NCBI RefSeq assembly: GCF_041146395.1
Contig: NC_090989.1
Coordinates: 47,084,501 to 47,148,500 of the forward strand
Reading direction: 5' to 3'
Length of the DNA stretch: 64,000 nucleotides
DNA from: Eulemur rufifrons
Lineage: Eukaryota > Chordata > Mammalia > Primates > Lemuridae
The position numbers and the translations under genes were made by a program. Positions 1-12,275 of the stretch are shown here, one piece after another. Each line of letters opens with the position of its first letter. Within the stretch, counting starts at the first letter, position 1. A model generated the notes under the pieces. It worked only from the letters and a program-made list of their open reading frames with translations. It made no database searches and was not told the origin of the DNA.

Positions 1-1499
1 TTATCAAAAGAAGGAGTGAGGAAATGTGAGACACCATGGTAACCAACTCATACCTAATTGACTCTTTCACTGTTTATTACTTATTAGTGTGATACATGTA
101 GAGAATTGTTTGTAGCTTTAACAGTTTTGTGCCCCTGTTCCTCAGTGCAGTGAATTTAGGGTTGGGTTGATTCAGAATAATTTTTGCAAAACTAAAGAAC
201 TTTTTTAGATTAAAGGATTATCCTGTATGCAGAGTTCAACAGTAAGGGCCACTTGGCTAAACCAACTCGACATTTGTAATGACCCAAGAAAAGGCCTGAA
301 CCAGCTTTCTACCTGACAGAAATTAAAGAGGAAGGAACTAACATAAATGCTACCTACAAAAGTCAGGTAAAGCGCTCTTCTCAGCAGGGCGAGCATAACA
401 CAGGAACTCCAGAATCCCTGAAGATCAATTAAGAAACACCAACCCCTGTTCAAACTGAGCAAGGTCATGCCAGCGTTCTGCTTACATATGCAAGAAAGTT
501 TAAAACAGGAAGGAAAGACCACCTTCAGAGACGGATGTTCATTATCGTCATCAAAATAATGTCAAGAATTTTCACAGCCAGCTGTTCGTCTGGCAGTGAG
601 AAACCTTGAATGCAGCCAAGCGGACTGTCCAGCGTAAAGCTGAATTTTTAACAGCACTCATAAACGTCCGTGAGTAAAGCAGAAGTTGCTCCAGCAGTGG
701 TAAAACCATACTACTAATAAAGATAACTTTCACAACATTTTTTCACAGGGTCCTACATATCAAAGATGTTAGGATCACCAGCCATTCTTCATGCTGGCAA
801 GCTCTTACTGATCACGTGGCCAAAACTGGGGTGTTATCATACATATGGCTCCTCCAGATGGAAAAGACGTCTTATAAAAGGTGTTTTCAAAACTCTGTTG
901 AGAAGAAATAATTTCATGATACTAGTAATTAGTGCTACTATACAAATACTGGTGAGGTAATCCAGCTACAGAAAATGATAACAAATTCCCCAAGCTATTC
1001 TAGAAGGAACTCCAAACATATAAAAGAAGAAAATGGTGTCAGCCTATGGGAATCAATTTTTCTTCAATTCATTTAATCTTTTTTAAAAAGGAACAAAAAA
1101 AAGAAACATTAAAGCAAAGCCTGGACATCTGTTGTATGTACTCAGAGGATCATACTGGTTATACATACTATCCACAAATAATGATGATAAGCAATACTGA
1201 GGGGGTGAGGTGTGTTCTGGGAATGAGGCCCTTAGGTAGCAAACATTCCCAATGCACCAAATCTAGATTGTTCTTCTTGGGATCCTTGCAAAGCCTTACC
1301 ATGCCCAAGTAGGTCAAAAAATACAGAAACTATAATGAACACAAATATTGCTCATTCTGTGAAGAGCATTCCTAGTTAAGGAATGTTTCATTTAGAAATT
1401 CTTTTTGCCGCTTAAATATTCATTGCTTTATAGAAATCTTGCTTTCTAGGATTCCAGATCTGCTCATGATGCAATAATTATAATACAACTTTTGCAGTT
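1..1499. other. Intergenic, nothing recognised
   Basis: AT-rich sequence with several short open frames under 110 codons. None resembles a known protein or has splice or codon support. Confidence 0.6.
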
Positions 1500-1715
1500 T
1501 ATTATATAATTTTCTAATTTTAAATATTATCTCATTTAATACCTGTGAGGTTGGACTTATCATTATTCCCAATTAACAGATGAGGACACTGAGGCTCAGA
1601 GTTATAAGTTATCTTCCCCAATATGACACAGTCTATGAAAAAAAACCAGGATTTGAACTCATATCTTTCCAGAATTCTTTGGCCTTTTCTCTACACCATG
1701 TTGTCTCTGACCAAC
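1500..1715 (+). repeat. MIR SINE fragment
   Basis: The core 'CAGATGAGGACACTGAGGCT' lies at about 1578, followed by a degraded 'ggtcacacag' region and 'ggatttgaactc', in MIR order on the plus strand. Confidence 0.8.
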
Positions 1716-2994
1716 GGTGAGACAATAGAACAGTTTAAAAAGGAAAAATTTAAAAGCAGCCATACAATATTTCAAATCACAGGTGAAAGCAAGAGATTAT
1801 ATAAAACCACAACTACTGAATTTGTACCCATTCCTCAAAATAAAACAATAGTTTTTAGGTTTCTTGATGTTACTATAATTTCCTTCCACAAAAGGCAGCT
1901 ACTGCCAAGTCACCACCACCTAATGGGAAAGGCTATCCTTGGCAGGTCTCTGCCTGAGGACAATTTCCAAAATTTCAAGCGGTTTTTTACTTCAGTTTTG
2001 GGCATATTAGAATAAATATAAATTTATGCTTCTTACCACTGACATTTTATCTAATAATGTTGGAACTGAGCTTAGCCACAAAATACCAGCTGTCATACAG
2101 CAACCCCTGCTTATTACTCAGAAATTATGTCCCATACGGAAAAGGATTGCACTCAGATTAACAAGGAAGCCTTTGGGGTTATCATGGAAGGCAAGAATTT
2201 CCAAAATAATCTGAATACCAAGACTTGACAGTTTGTTCTATCATCGAGCTGTTGGTAGATCTTTATTCTAAAAACAAGCCTTTTCTGACCCATTTCTTAC
2301 TATGCAGGTTGCCCTGCAGTCTTCTGCTCAGTACCCGTGATTTCCTGCCTATATTTAAACCCGGATGCAGAATTGCTGGTTGATGCCTCTAACGTTACCA
2401 GGCCTTTGTTAATAGATTTGATGTAAGAAAAACTATCCAACTCACCTTTGCAAGCCAATCAAATCGTTGGGTGACTGTCTCATATCTTGAGCTGGGTATA
2501 GATGGAGGATTCCAGTAGAAAAACTAGTAGAGAAATTTATTAAGTTTTCACAAATAGTGAGCATTAATCACCTGTCCACAAAGGGTGCCTCTTACAGGAA
2601 ATCATGCTGTTATCCAAAAGACTGTTGTTTTCTGCCCATTCTGGAATTGTTCACGTGGATGTATTACCTTCAAACTACATCTGGAGACCTGACATTGATT
2701 CTGCTATGAAAGGCCTACAAATCACTGTAAAACATGCCGGGCCCTTCAGTACAACCCATGAAATGCACATACATTTCCATGTCAATTAACCAAGGAGGCA
2801 CGGTCAAGAATATAATATTGATTTGGAAAAGTCATTCCAAGAGAAGAAATTTTTGATTGCATAAGACTCCACAAAACAGCTTGAAACAATCCTGGCTCCA
2901 TCCTGCAGAACTATCATGCAAAGTGAATCACATAATTTTAGAATAAGAGAGATCTTACCATTTTGTCCAACTTCCTCGTTTTAGGTTTTTTTAA
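1716..2994. other. Intergenic, nothing recognised
   Basis: Short open frames at 1623-2015, 2026-2214 and 2604-2789 have no recognisable product. The first overlaps the MIR. Confidence 0.5.
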
Positions 2995-3130
2995 TGTGCA
3001 TTACAAATTGTTTTACTTTTTATTATGGATAATTTTAAACATACTTAAAGGTAGGGAGAGGAGTACAATAAATCCCCATTTGTGAATCCCAGTTATACGC
3101 ATTCAGTTGCCAATCTTTTAACCTCCTTAC
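2995..3130. repeat. Ancient LINE-like fragment
   Basis: 'TATTATGGATAATTTTAAAC' followed by a gtagggagaggagtacaata-type string resembles an old mammalian L1 3' region. Family assignment is from memory. Confidence 0.4.
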
Positions 3131-5379
3131 TTTTTACATAAATAATTCGAAATCCAGAGAAGTAACTTGGCTGAGGTTACTTAGTTATTTTGTGGCTGAT
3201 CCATGACTCCATGACTGAAAGTTGAGTCCTAACCACCCTCTTCCTCTAAATACTACTTTTTCCACTCTGCCTCAGAGCTCTTGCCATTTGTGACACAAAT
3301 GTCAGAACTTTTCATGTCTAATAGGGGTCTATATTTACCACCACTCATCCTCCATCCCCTTCAATTGAAGAGATTTATTTTCAGAAAAATTACTGGGACT
3401 GTCTCTATTGTACTTCTCCATTATCACGTAAAGAGCCACTGTGAATGAATGGTTCAGAAGTCTGAGGACATCCTAGTTTGGATTGTGAGAACACCCTAGC
3501 CAAGCAGGGTTATTCAAAATGCCATTCTGTGTTTAGCCACAGGAAGTAGTTCTGTCAACATATTATGGAGCAGTTTTTCAAAAGCTGTCTTAACTATCTT
3601 CTTCCAGATCTGGCTGAGAATGTTTAACACAAACCAAAATACATTACCCTGTTTTGTTTTTGTTTTTGTTTTGCCACATCTACTCTTTGCCTATTTTTAA
3701 CCCAGGAGACCAGGAACTATGGAATCAAATCAAGGTAGTGCCATCTCACTATAATAAGGTTTCTGAATCTTGTGTTGTCCATCTCTTTCTTTAAATTAAA
3801 CCAAAGTTGCCATGCAGCATTTAGGTAGCAGCCTATAAAAGCAAGTCACAGGCTACCCTGCTCTGTAAACCTAGAATCCTCTTGTTTTTTTCCTAATCTT
3901 TCTCTTGCTCCATTCTATCCCAGTTTGGTCCAGTTTCCAATCCTTCTCTTACCATTTGCTTTCTATGACTAACTTTGTCTTAACCAATTTGATATCTTTG
4001 TTGCTCTTTAAAGTATCAGCTCCTCCTGGCCCTAAGTGCCTCAACTCACCTTTTGTCTTACCATTCTTTGGACCCCAGATCCTCACTAAGAGGGATTTAG
4101 GAGAATCTCGTATGAGGTCAAGGCTGCAGACAGGTCAGTGTGTGGCAATGCCATGTTTATAAGCTATGAAGTCATTACTGCCTCCCAAGGAAACTTGGCT
4201 ACCATTGCGATTTGGTGATGCTTTTTCACTTAGACAAACAAAGAGCTCATCTGTCCAAAAAACGAAGAAAGATATTATTGTTTTCTGCCTTTTTCAACTG
4301 TTGAAGGTAATAGAGTTACTTGATGCCTCTTTTATACTCATCTGATAACATAAGAACAGCCTTTAAAATGAATTCCAAGTTGCTTTTTAAAAGAAGTGCT
4401 CTTGTTAGTTAATTTCCTTGCCAAGGAGTTCAAAATTAGTAATGTTGTTCCTCGTAAGTGTATGCAATAATATGCTATAGTGATTTAAGGTAAAATTATC
4501 CAGAGTAATGTTTATAGCTAAGGAAGACCTGTTTGTCCCTATCATGTCCTCTATAACCCATCTCAATGTTTTAAACATTAAGACACACTATTCACTTTTA
4601 GTCATCTCTTATTCCCTCTTTGACATTCATTGCTGAAGAATAAATTAGTCAATAAATGAATACATGGTCAAGGCCCCGAAAAAGCACTAATCCAGTATGG
4701 GTAAGGCATGGATCTGGAGGGGTGTGTGCATGCACAGGTAAGTGCATATGGGCACACATATGCACGTTTCAGAGAAGAAATTGATTTGCATTGATTCATT
4801 CTCTCAAACTCCCAATCTCCGCAGTGTCAACAGCATCAATTATTGAATTGGTGAGTTCACAATTAGGAGCAAAGTCTGTTGTCAAAGAGCAAAGCAAGTT
4901 AATTAGTTCACCTTAAAAGAAAAGGAAATAAAAGTTTTTTTTTATGATCTTTGTGATCTTTGTCTTAGTAACATTGTGCTAATTAGCTAAGTAGCTAAGT
5001 GGCTCATTTATTTTAGAAGAAAAACCTTATACTCTTCAAGATTAAACTGTTAGCCCACCATTCAACTCCCTTCCCCTTCTCAAATTTACTATCTAGCACT
5101 CTAATAGCAACAAAACAAAACAAAAACTCAGAAAAGAGGGGCCCATGGAGAAGAAAAACTATTTCTGAAGCTGGATATATAATACTTTCTGCCATAAAGT
5201 GATACCCAAACTAAGCTTTCCTGTTTCTAGGTAAAGATTCCTTAATGCTCCTGGTACCCAAAATTTGAAATTTTAAAATTGATTTTTTTCCCTTTTCCTT
5301 TACTCCACATCTAGCCAGTCTTTTGTTTTTGTTTTGTAAAATTTCTTAAACGCATTCATTTCTCTAAAATCTGCCACTT
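3131..5379. other. Intergenic, no gene seen
   Basis: Holds a possible MIR remnant (about 3150-3250, 'agaagtaacttggctgaggt') and a T/G-rich low-complexity tract at 3651-3673. No supported gene. Confidence 0.5.
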
Positions 5380-5815
5380 CTTTACCTTCATCACATCATG
5401 CCTGAACTATGACAACAGCCATTTAACTGGCCTCCTTACCTCCATTCCTTTCCTATTCAAATATTATTTACCACAGTGCCAGGAGCGGGGAAAAAAGGCC
5501 CCCAAGTGCTACCATCAGCATGTTTCCTGCCTCTGTCAGAACAAGTTTAAAATGCTCTGTCTGGTGCCCTACATCTGGCAGCCACTACCCCTCCCACCCA
5601 GCTAAGCTTATGCCCCACTACTTCCCAGCCTGAACACTCGGTCCAGTTAGGCCAGTCTCCTCCCCTGCCCTAGACAGCCATTCCTGCCCTGCTCACCTAT
5701 AACATCCACTAGACAGAACTAACCTTCCTGGCTCAGCCTATCGACCTCACAGTGAATTCTCACTTCCTTCGAGCACTAGAAGTAGCCTGTTCCACCTGAA
5801 CTAGTATAGTCATGC
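5380..5815 (+). repeat. L2 LINE 3' fragment, 5' part
   Basis: Pyrimidine-rich sequence with the L2-type order: 'catcatgcctgaactatgac', a 'ggcctccttacctcc' segment, then 'gacagccattcctgccctgc'. The rest of the copy resumes at about 6150, so the Tigger-like element inserted into it. Confidence 0.6.
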
Positions 5816-6140
5816 GCCACATAATAACGTTTCAGTCAACCACAAACTGCATATATGATGGTGGTCCTGTAAGATTATAATACCATATTTTTACTGCACA
5901 TTTTCTATATTTAGATACACAAATACTTAACATTGTGTTACAATTGCCTACAATATTCAGTACAGTAACGTGCCGTACATGTTTGTAGCCTAGGAACAAT
6001 AGACTATACCATAGAGCCCGGGTGTGTAGTAGGCTATCCCAGCTAGGTCTGCATAAGTGTACTCTAGGATGTTCACACAATGAAACTGCCTAATGACACA
6101 TTTCTTAGAACATAACCCTGTCATCACGTGACACATGATG
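5816..6140. mobile_element. Tigger-type (MER44-like) DNA transposon fragment
   Basis: 'AGTCATGCGCCACATAATAA' at the left and its near inverse 'CATCACGTGACACATGA' at the right are imperfect inverted ends. The interior 'GGTGGTCCTGTAAGATTATA' is typical of the family. It is non-autonomous, with no transposase frame. The family name is from memory. Confidence 0.6.
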
Positions 6141-6149
6141 GCACTTGAT

Positions 6150-6290
6150 TTTATTCACTGAATCTTTTCATGTATTTGTGTCTTCCCAACTAGATTTCAA
6201 ACTCTATAAGAGCAAGGATTTGGTTTCATACATCTTTGACTTTCTCACAAGGTGCTAAGTGTGTGGAAGGTATTTAATAGCAGTTTTTAA
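6150..6290 (+). repeat. L2 LINE 3' fragment, 3' part
   Basis: 'tagatttcaaactctataag' followed by 'gcaaggatttggtttcat' and 'aaggtgctaag' is the usual L2 tail order. It continues the copy at 5380-5815. Confidence 0.6.
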
Positions 6291-6327
6291 AACTATCTTC
6301 TCAAAGTGTTAAGTTAACAATTTCTAA

Positions 6328-7299
<972 letters not shown>

Positions 7300-7860
7300 A
7301 ATATTCAGAAATGCAGAAAATACAATGATATTCCCTACAGTATTCATTCTAATCACTAAAAAATTGGAAATAATCTAAAATACTTTACAACATGTGAATG
7401 GCTAGTACAAGTTTTAGCAGAGCCATCAGAGAACTCTCAAAGGACATACCAACAGGCTTCAAACCAGTCACCTAGGCTAGTGAAGCAGCTAGGTGATGGG
7501 AAATTTCATTTTAAAATATTGGCAACTAATGCAAATATTTTTTAACATTTCAAAGGTCAAACAAAATATGCTACATCTGATACGTGTGGTGAAATGTTTC
7601 TGAAAATCATTTATTAAATAATTTTTAATGAACATGTTCTTTGTATAATATTAGGTGGAAAATAAGTATAGTTCTAATTCCTTGAAATGCATATGTATAG
7701 AAAAAAAAGACTAGAAGTAAAGATATCAAAATAATAATAGCTATATGTGGAGAGAGACTGTTGATTTGTTTTCTCTATACCTTTCTGTAATTTTAAAATT
7801 CTCTTCAAATGAAGATGACTTTATAATAATTTTTTAAAACTATAATAAAAAAAGGAAACA
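7300..7860 (+). repeat. Ancient L1M-type 3' fragment
   Basis: 'aaaaattggaaataatctaa' and 'ctatacctttctgtaatttt' occur in the order seen in old L1 3' ends. Strongly diverged. Confidence 0.5.
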
Positions 7861-8689
7861 ATACATTTGTTCAACCCTTCTTCTGCATTCAGCATTAATG
7901 TCACATCATTGACTGGGTGATGTCCCTAAAAAGAGGCAACTCAGAAAGGGTAACATCTCTTCTACTTTCCAATCAGTCATGTTAAATTTTGTGTGGAAAT
8001 GACTGTGAGGCCCCACAGTTTTGAATTGCTGTAAGACTGACTAATAATTTAACATCATTAACAGATGGGGAGCATTGTTAAAGGCAGTTGTAAAAATAAT
8101 GCAATGAAATACTGTATATAAAGCACTTAATCCATAGACACACTCAATAAATGGTAACTTAAAAAGATTCATAATTAGTAGGAAGTAGAGGTGCCTTGTT
8201 CCCAAATGAGGACTAAAAAGGAGGAATCACATAAGGTTTTTTTTGAGGCTAACAATAGGCATTCAAGAGTAAATCCAGGAATAAGCTTATAAAATGGATA
8301 ACTGCCAATAAAAATATAATGCCTATAAACATAAAATGGATCAATCTTTTTAAAAAGAGAAGAGCAACAAGATTTAATGGCAGTTCGCTTTTTATGCCAT
8401 CAATTAAACATTGATTTACGTTCACTTTCAACACTATGCCCAGAGGTTATTACTGTAAGGCAGAATTATGTGCACAAATGGAATGTTTTCCATCACATTT
8501 CAAAGGCCGCATTTGGTATGGTTTTATGTAATTTACAAAAAAGAAGAACCCCTAGACCAAGTCTACATATTTGGGCTAATATAAATTTCAGAACTGAGAA
8601 CCTGGCTGAGTAACTCAGTGGCCAGCACTGCAGGGCTACCCCTGGGATACCTGGATGCCTGGGTCGTTTTCTCACCACCGTTCCTTGCC
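7861..8689. other. Intergenic, no gene seen
   Basis: A MIR/L2-like tail, 'cacactcaataaatggtaac', is at about 8140. Open frames at 8249-8678 have no recognisable product. Confidence 0.5.
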
Positions 8690-9260
8690 CTCACCTCCAG
8701 CCTCCACTAGGCCCTTCCCATTGCCTGCTCCTACTGCAGAGCCCAGGCAGCACCAGGAAAGAGGCTCTTGCCTCTCAGGAGCTATTTAAACCTAGGAGCA
8801 GGGATAGGAAACTTCCTCGTGATGAAGCCACCCTTGACGGATTGCCTCTTTGCTCACTGACATCATTTCCCCTCACCTACCGTGGACTCTTCCTGGACCC
8901 TGACTGGGACTTCAGTCCTCCTGTGTTGGACTCTGACTTTCTGTAGCAACTTCTGACTCCCATTGACTTGACTTCAGAAATACCCTTTGGCTTGCCTGCC
9001 TTGGTGCTGACTTCAGCCCACCCTGACTTTGAAATCATTACCTATGGCTCAGTCACTAGCTTTTCTGGGCCCTCTCGCCACCTTCTCCACACACACAAAC
9101 CTACCTATGTCTTGGATTCTCACCAGCATTGTTGGCTGGAAACCATGTCTCTGATCCTTCCAGGTTCTCCCAGCCCAAGCCCCAAACTCCCAATTCCTCA
9201 CAATCCAGCAATAAAATGTGATTCTAAATATAACTCATTTGGGAAAGGTTAGTTCAAATA
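8690..9260 (+). repeat. Possible solo LTR, unassigned
   Basis: A C/T-rich stretch carries a TATA-like 'gctatttaaacctagg' at about 8782 and an AATAAA at about 9211, some 430 bases apart, with repeated 'gactctgactt'/'gacttcag' motifs as in some ERVL LTRs. No terminal TG…CA or target duplication was confirmed. The 94-codon open frame at 8968 is probably chance. Confidence 0.3.
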
Positions 9261-11986
9261 ATGGCCAGAAATTTTTAGAGTATATGTTTATTATACCCTA
9301 TTTCCCTTCTTCTCTTTTTGCTCCCTATTTAGTAGTCAATGTTTATGGCTCATTCCAGCCTTTATTTTCCACTCTGTACTGTTCTAGAATTCTTTGGAGA
9401 AAAGGTGTTTGGTGACTTAGAAGAGCATGCTCTCTTACGTAATCATCCCCAGAAATTAATGAGATTAAATACTACATAATCCTCAAATAATCAGGTGACT
9501 TTTAATGAAGCAAGTTCACCCATATCCACTTTTATGTTTCAATTACTCAAATATGGAAATTATTTTGCATTCTCCAAACCCAGATTAAATAATAGCCAAA
9601 GGAAATTCACTTTACCTGTCAGGAAGATACAAAATATTACCCCGGGTAAATAAGGGTTGGTTGTGGTCATGTTTTTCAGTAATTTCAGAGTCACATAAGA
9701 TGCCCAAACAAGTAGGAGACCAAAGATAGGCATATGACAAAGAACAACAGTATCCTCATAAAAAAACTTATTCCTTTGGGAATGTAAATTTGATGATAAT
9801 ATTCATAAGAGACCAACTGATTTTATGTAGTGTTCATCTTAACAAGAGTGTTTAGCTTCTGGGCAAGGAGGAAAGATGCAGTATTGTTTATCTGCCACAT
9901 TTCTACTTTAACAACAGATTGTACTTTCCCTCGTCTGTTTGCAGCCACTCAGTCCAGTGAATGCTGGGCTCTCATCCACTCGGCACTGTGTTGCACAACC
10001 TCAGACACAAGCCTTCTGTGAGGTTGATGACTTTGAAACTCAGACGCTGAGCTCACTTAGTAACCACAACTACACATGGGTCACTATGGCCAGGAGAGAA
10101 GAGGATGCCAGAGCTGGAAGCCATCAGCAACTCACAACATGCAGATGAACAAGAAGGCGCATTAAGGGGAGAGGCAAGGTGGAGACATTGCATGTACCCA
10201 TCCATACAACAGCACCTCCCCCGCCCCCCCAGGGGCGACTCAAACAGGAGTTAGGTTTACAGGCCTGGGTGGGCTTGTGAGTTCTGTACCGTCATGATTT
10301 AGGTTTTGGCAAGTAGATTAATCCTAGAAAATTGAGTCTTACATGATCACCTCTGTTGGCTAGAATGACTGTTTTTTCCAGTCTTCTAGATAATAAAAGG
10401 AAACTTGAAGTGGGAAAGTTCTCAAGATATTTCACCTCCTGTTTCTGCTGCTGAGGCACAGTTTTATAATTTGGGAATGACTAATATTATCTCCTCCTTA
10501 AATCAGTATAAGAGAGGTTAAAAACATTGTTTTGGTTCACATAATTTGGCAATAAAAGATGATCTCAACAGTGAACATTTTAGGTAATAATTTAAGCCAA
10601 CACTCTGCTCGAAATCAAACCATACCGGGGACAAAATTTTCTAAGACAATTAGATAGAAACACTGGAGCAACTGAATCACAAGTTAACATGTTTATCTCT
10701 GCAGGTTGCCATGTAATGCTGCCCTCTGTCCCCAGCAAGTCCTGGAACAGAGAGCAAGGGCTTCACTTGGTGCATTGCTGAGACATCCCAAGTGGGGGTC
10801 AGGGTGAGGTACTGATGTCAACATGTTCACAGACATCAGCACAGTGTATCACAAGCCAGGAACAAGAAGAAATGATTCATTGTCATCAGTCAGCATGGCT
10901 CTTGCCCGGGCACCACAAAAATACTAGCAAAGCTAGTGTTTTTATAATGTTCCTTTATATTATCAGATTTCTACTCTCTCCAACATGGCTTAATAAAACT
11001 GAGAAGAATCACCTGATTTTATAGATCTTTCTAAACTATCAATTTTATGTTTTTAAGTTAAAATTAACTTAAGACTGTCCTCAAAATAGAATAGTGTCTC
11101 AACCTGTTCATTAATGGAAAGTCCATTTACGCTTGCAGCTTTGCCATTCCAAGTTAAATTTTAACTTTGAAACATCACTGGCAAATCTGAAAGTAAAATA
11201 AGAAAAAGTGAAGCAATGGAAAAATCTCCCCTGGCCCACAGTGTTGGATAGAAGGTATTTCCAATCCTCAACATGTGTTTTAGAGCTTTATTTTATGAAG
11301 AAGAAAGATCATTCCACTACTGTGTCATGGAGATCACTTTATAAGGAAAATAAATTTCTCTAGAAGTTACTTTTACTTTTACATTTTTAAAAGAAACAGG
11401 CAATATTTTGAAAGGGCAATTTCAACCTAACAGTCTCCTTATCCAGATACTTTGAAAAGTGTCATCTGTCCTGGTAATAGTCCATTAAATCCTTTTTCCT
11501 GATAGAAACTGCAACACGGATTATTGATTAATTATTTACCTAAAAAGGTATTGTCACTCAATGGTAGAAGGAGATATAAATGCTCATTTTATTTTTGGCA
11601 TCCCAAATTCAAATAAGATTTTAAAAAGAAAAAGTAAAGAACAATTTTTTCTTTAATTTAGATCATCAATCTTCTCTCATTTATAGTAAATAAGGTACTA
11701 AGATACGAGAAAACATAAACTCTTTGAGGAAAAAATATTTCTCAAGAGCTTTCTATATAAAACTTTAAACGTGTAAATGTGGTGTCATAGTATAAGAAAA
11801 AAGACGGGGAAAGGGACATCTGAACCAATTATTACTAAAAAGCAATTAGAAGATTAAAGCAAATTCTGTTCTCAAATAACTACAGTTTAGTTTTCCCTCA
11901 AACTTTGAAAATTTTCTGATCCATTTTATTTTTCTGTACCTTCCAAGCAAGAGCAATTTAAAATCTGAATCAAAAATGGGTTTTCC
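9261..11986. other. Intergenic, nothing recognised
   Basis: AT-rich unique-looking sequence. Small open frames (9830-10148, 10815-11024) match nothing I know. A short C-rich run is at 10216-10231. Confidence 0.5.
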
Positions 11987-11987
11987 A

Positions 11988-12275
11988 CCAGGGCTCAGTG
12001 GCTCACACCTGTAATCCCTGCACTTTAGGAGCCCACAGTGGGAGACTCACTTGAGGCCAGGAGTTTAAGAGCAGCCTGGGCAACATGGTGAGACCCCTTC
12101 ACTACAAAAAAATTAAATATTAGCCAGGCACGGTAACAAGTGTAGTCCCAGCTACTCGGGAGGCTGAGACTGCTTAAACCCCAGAGCTGGAGGCTGCAGT
12201 AAGCTGTGATTGTGCCACTGTGCTCCAGCGTGGGCAACAGAGTGAGACCCTGTTTCAAAAAAATGAAAAAAGAAA
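11988..12275 (+). mobile_element. Old Alu SINE
   Basis: Starts 'ccagggctcagtggctcaca' and has 'gcaacatggtgagacccc' rather than the lemur 'gagcaagagc', so it is an older Alu. It ends in an A-rich tail. Diverged direct repeats 'aaaaatgggttttccac' and 'aaaaatagattttttccac' flank it. It is 5'-eroded. Confidence 0.88.
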
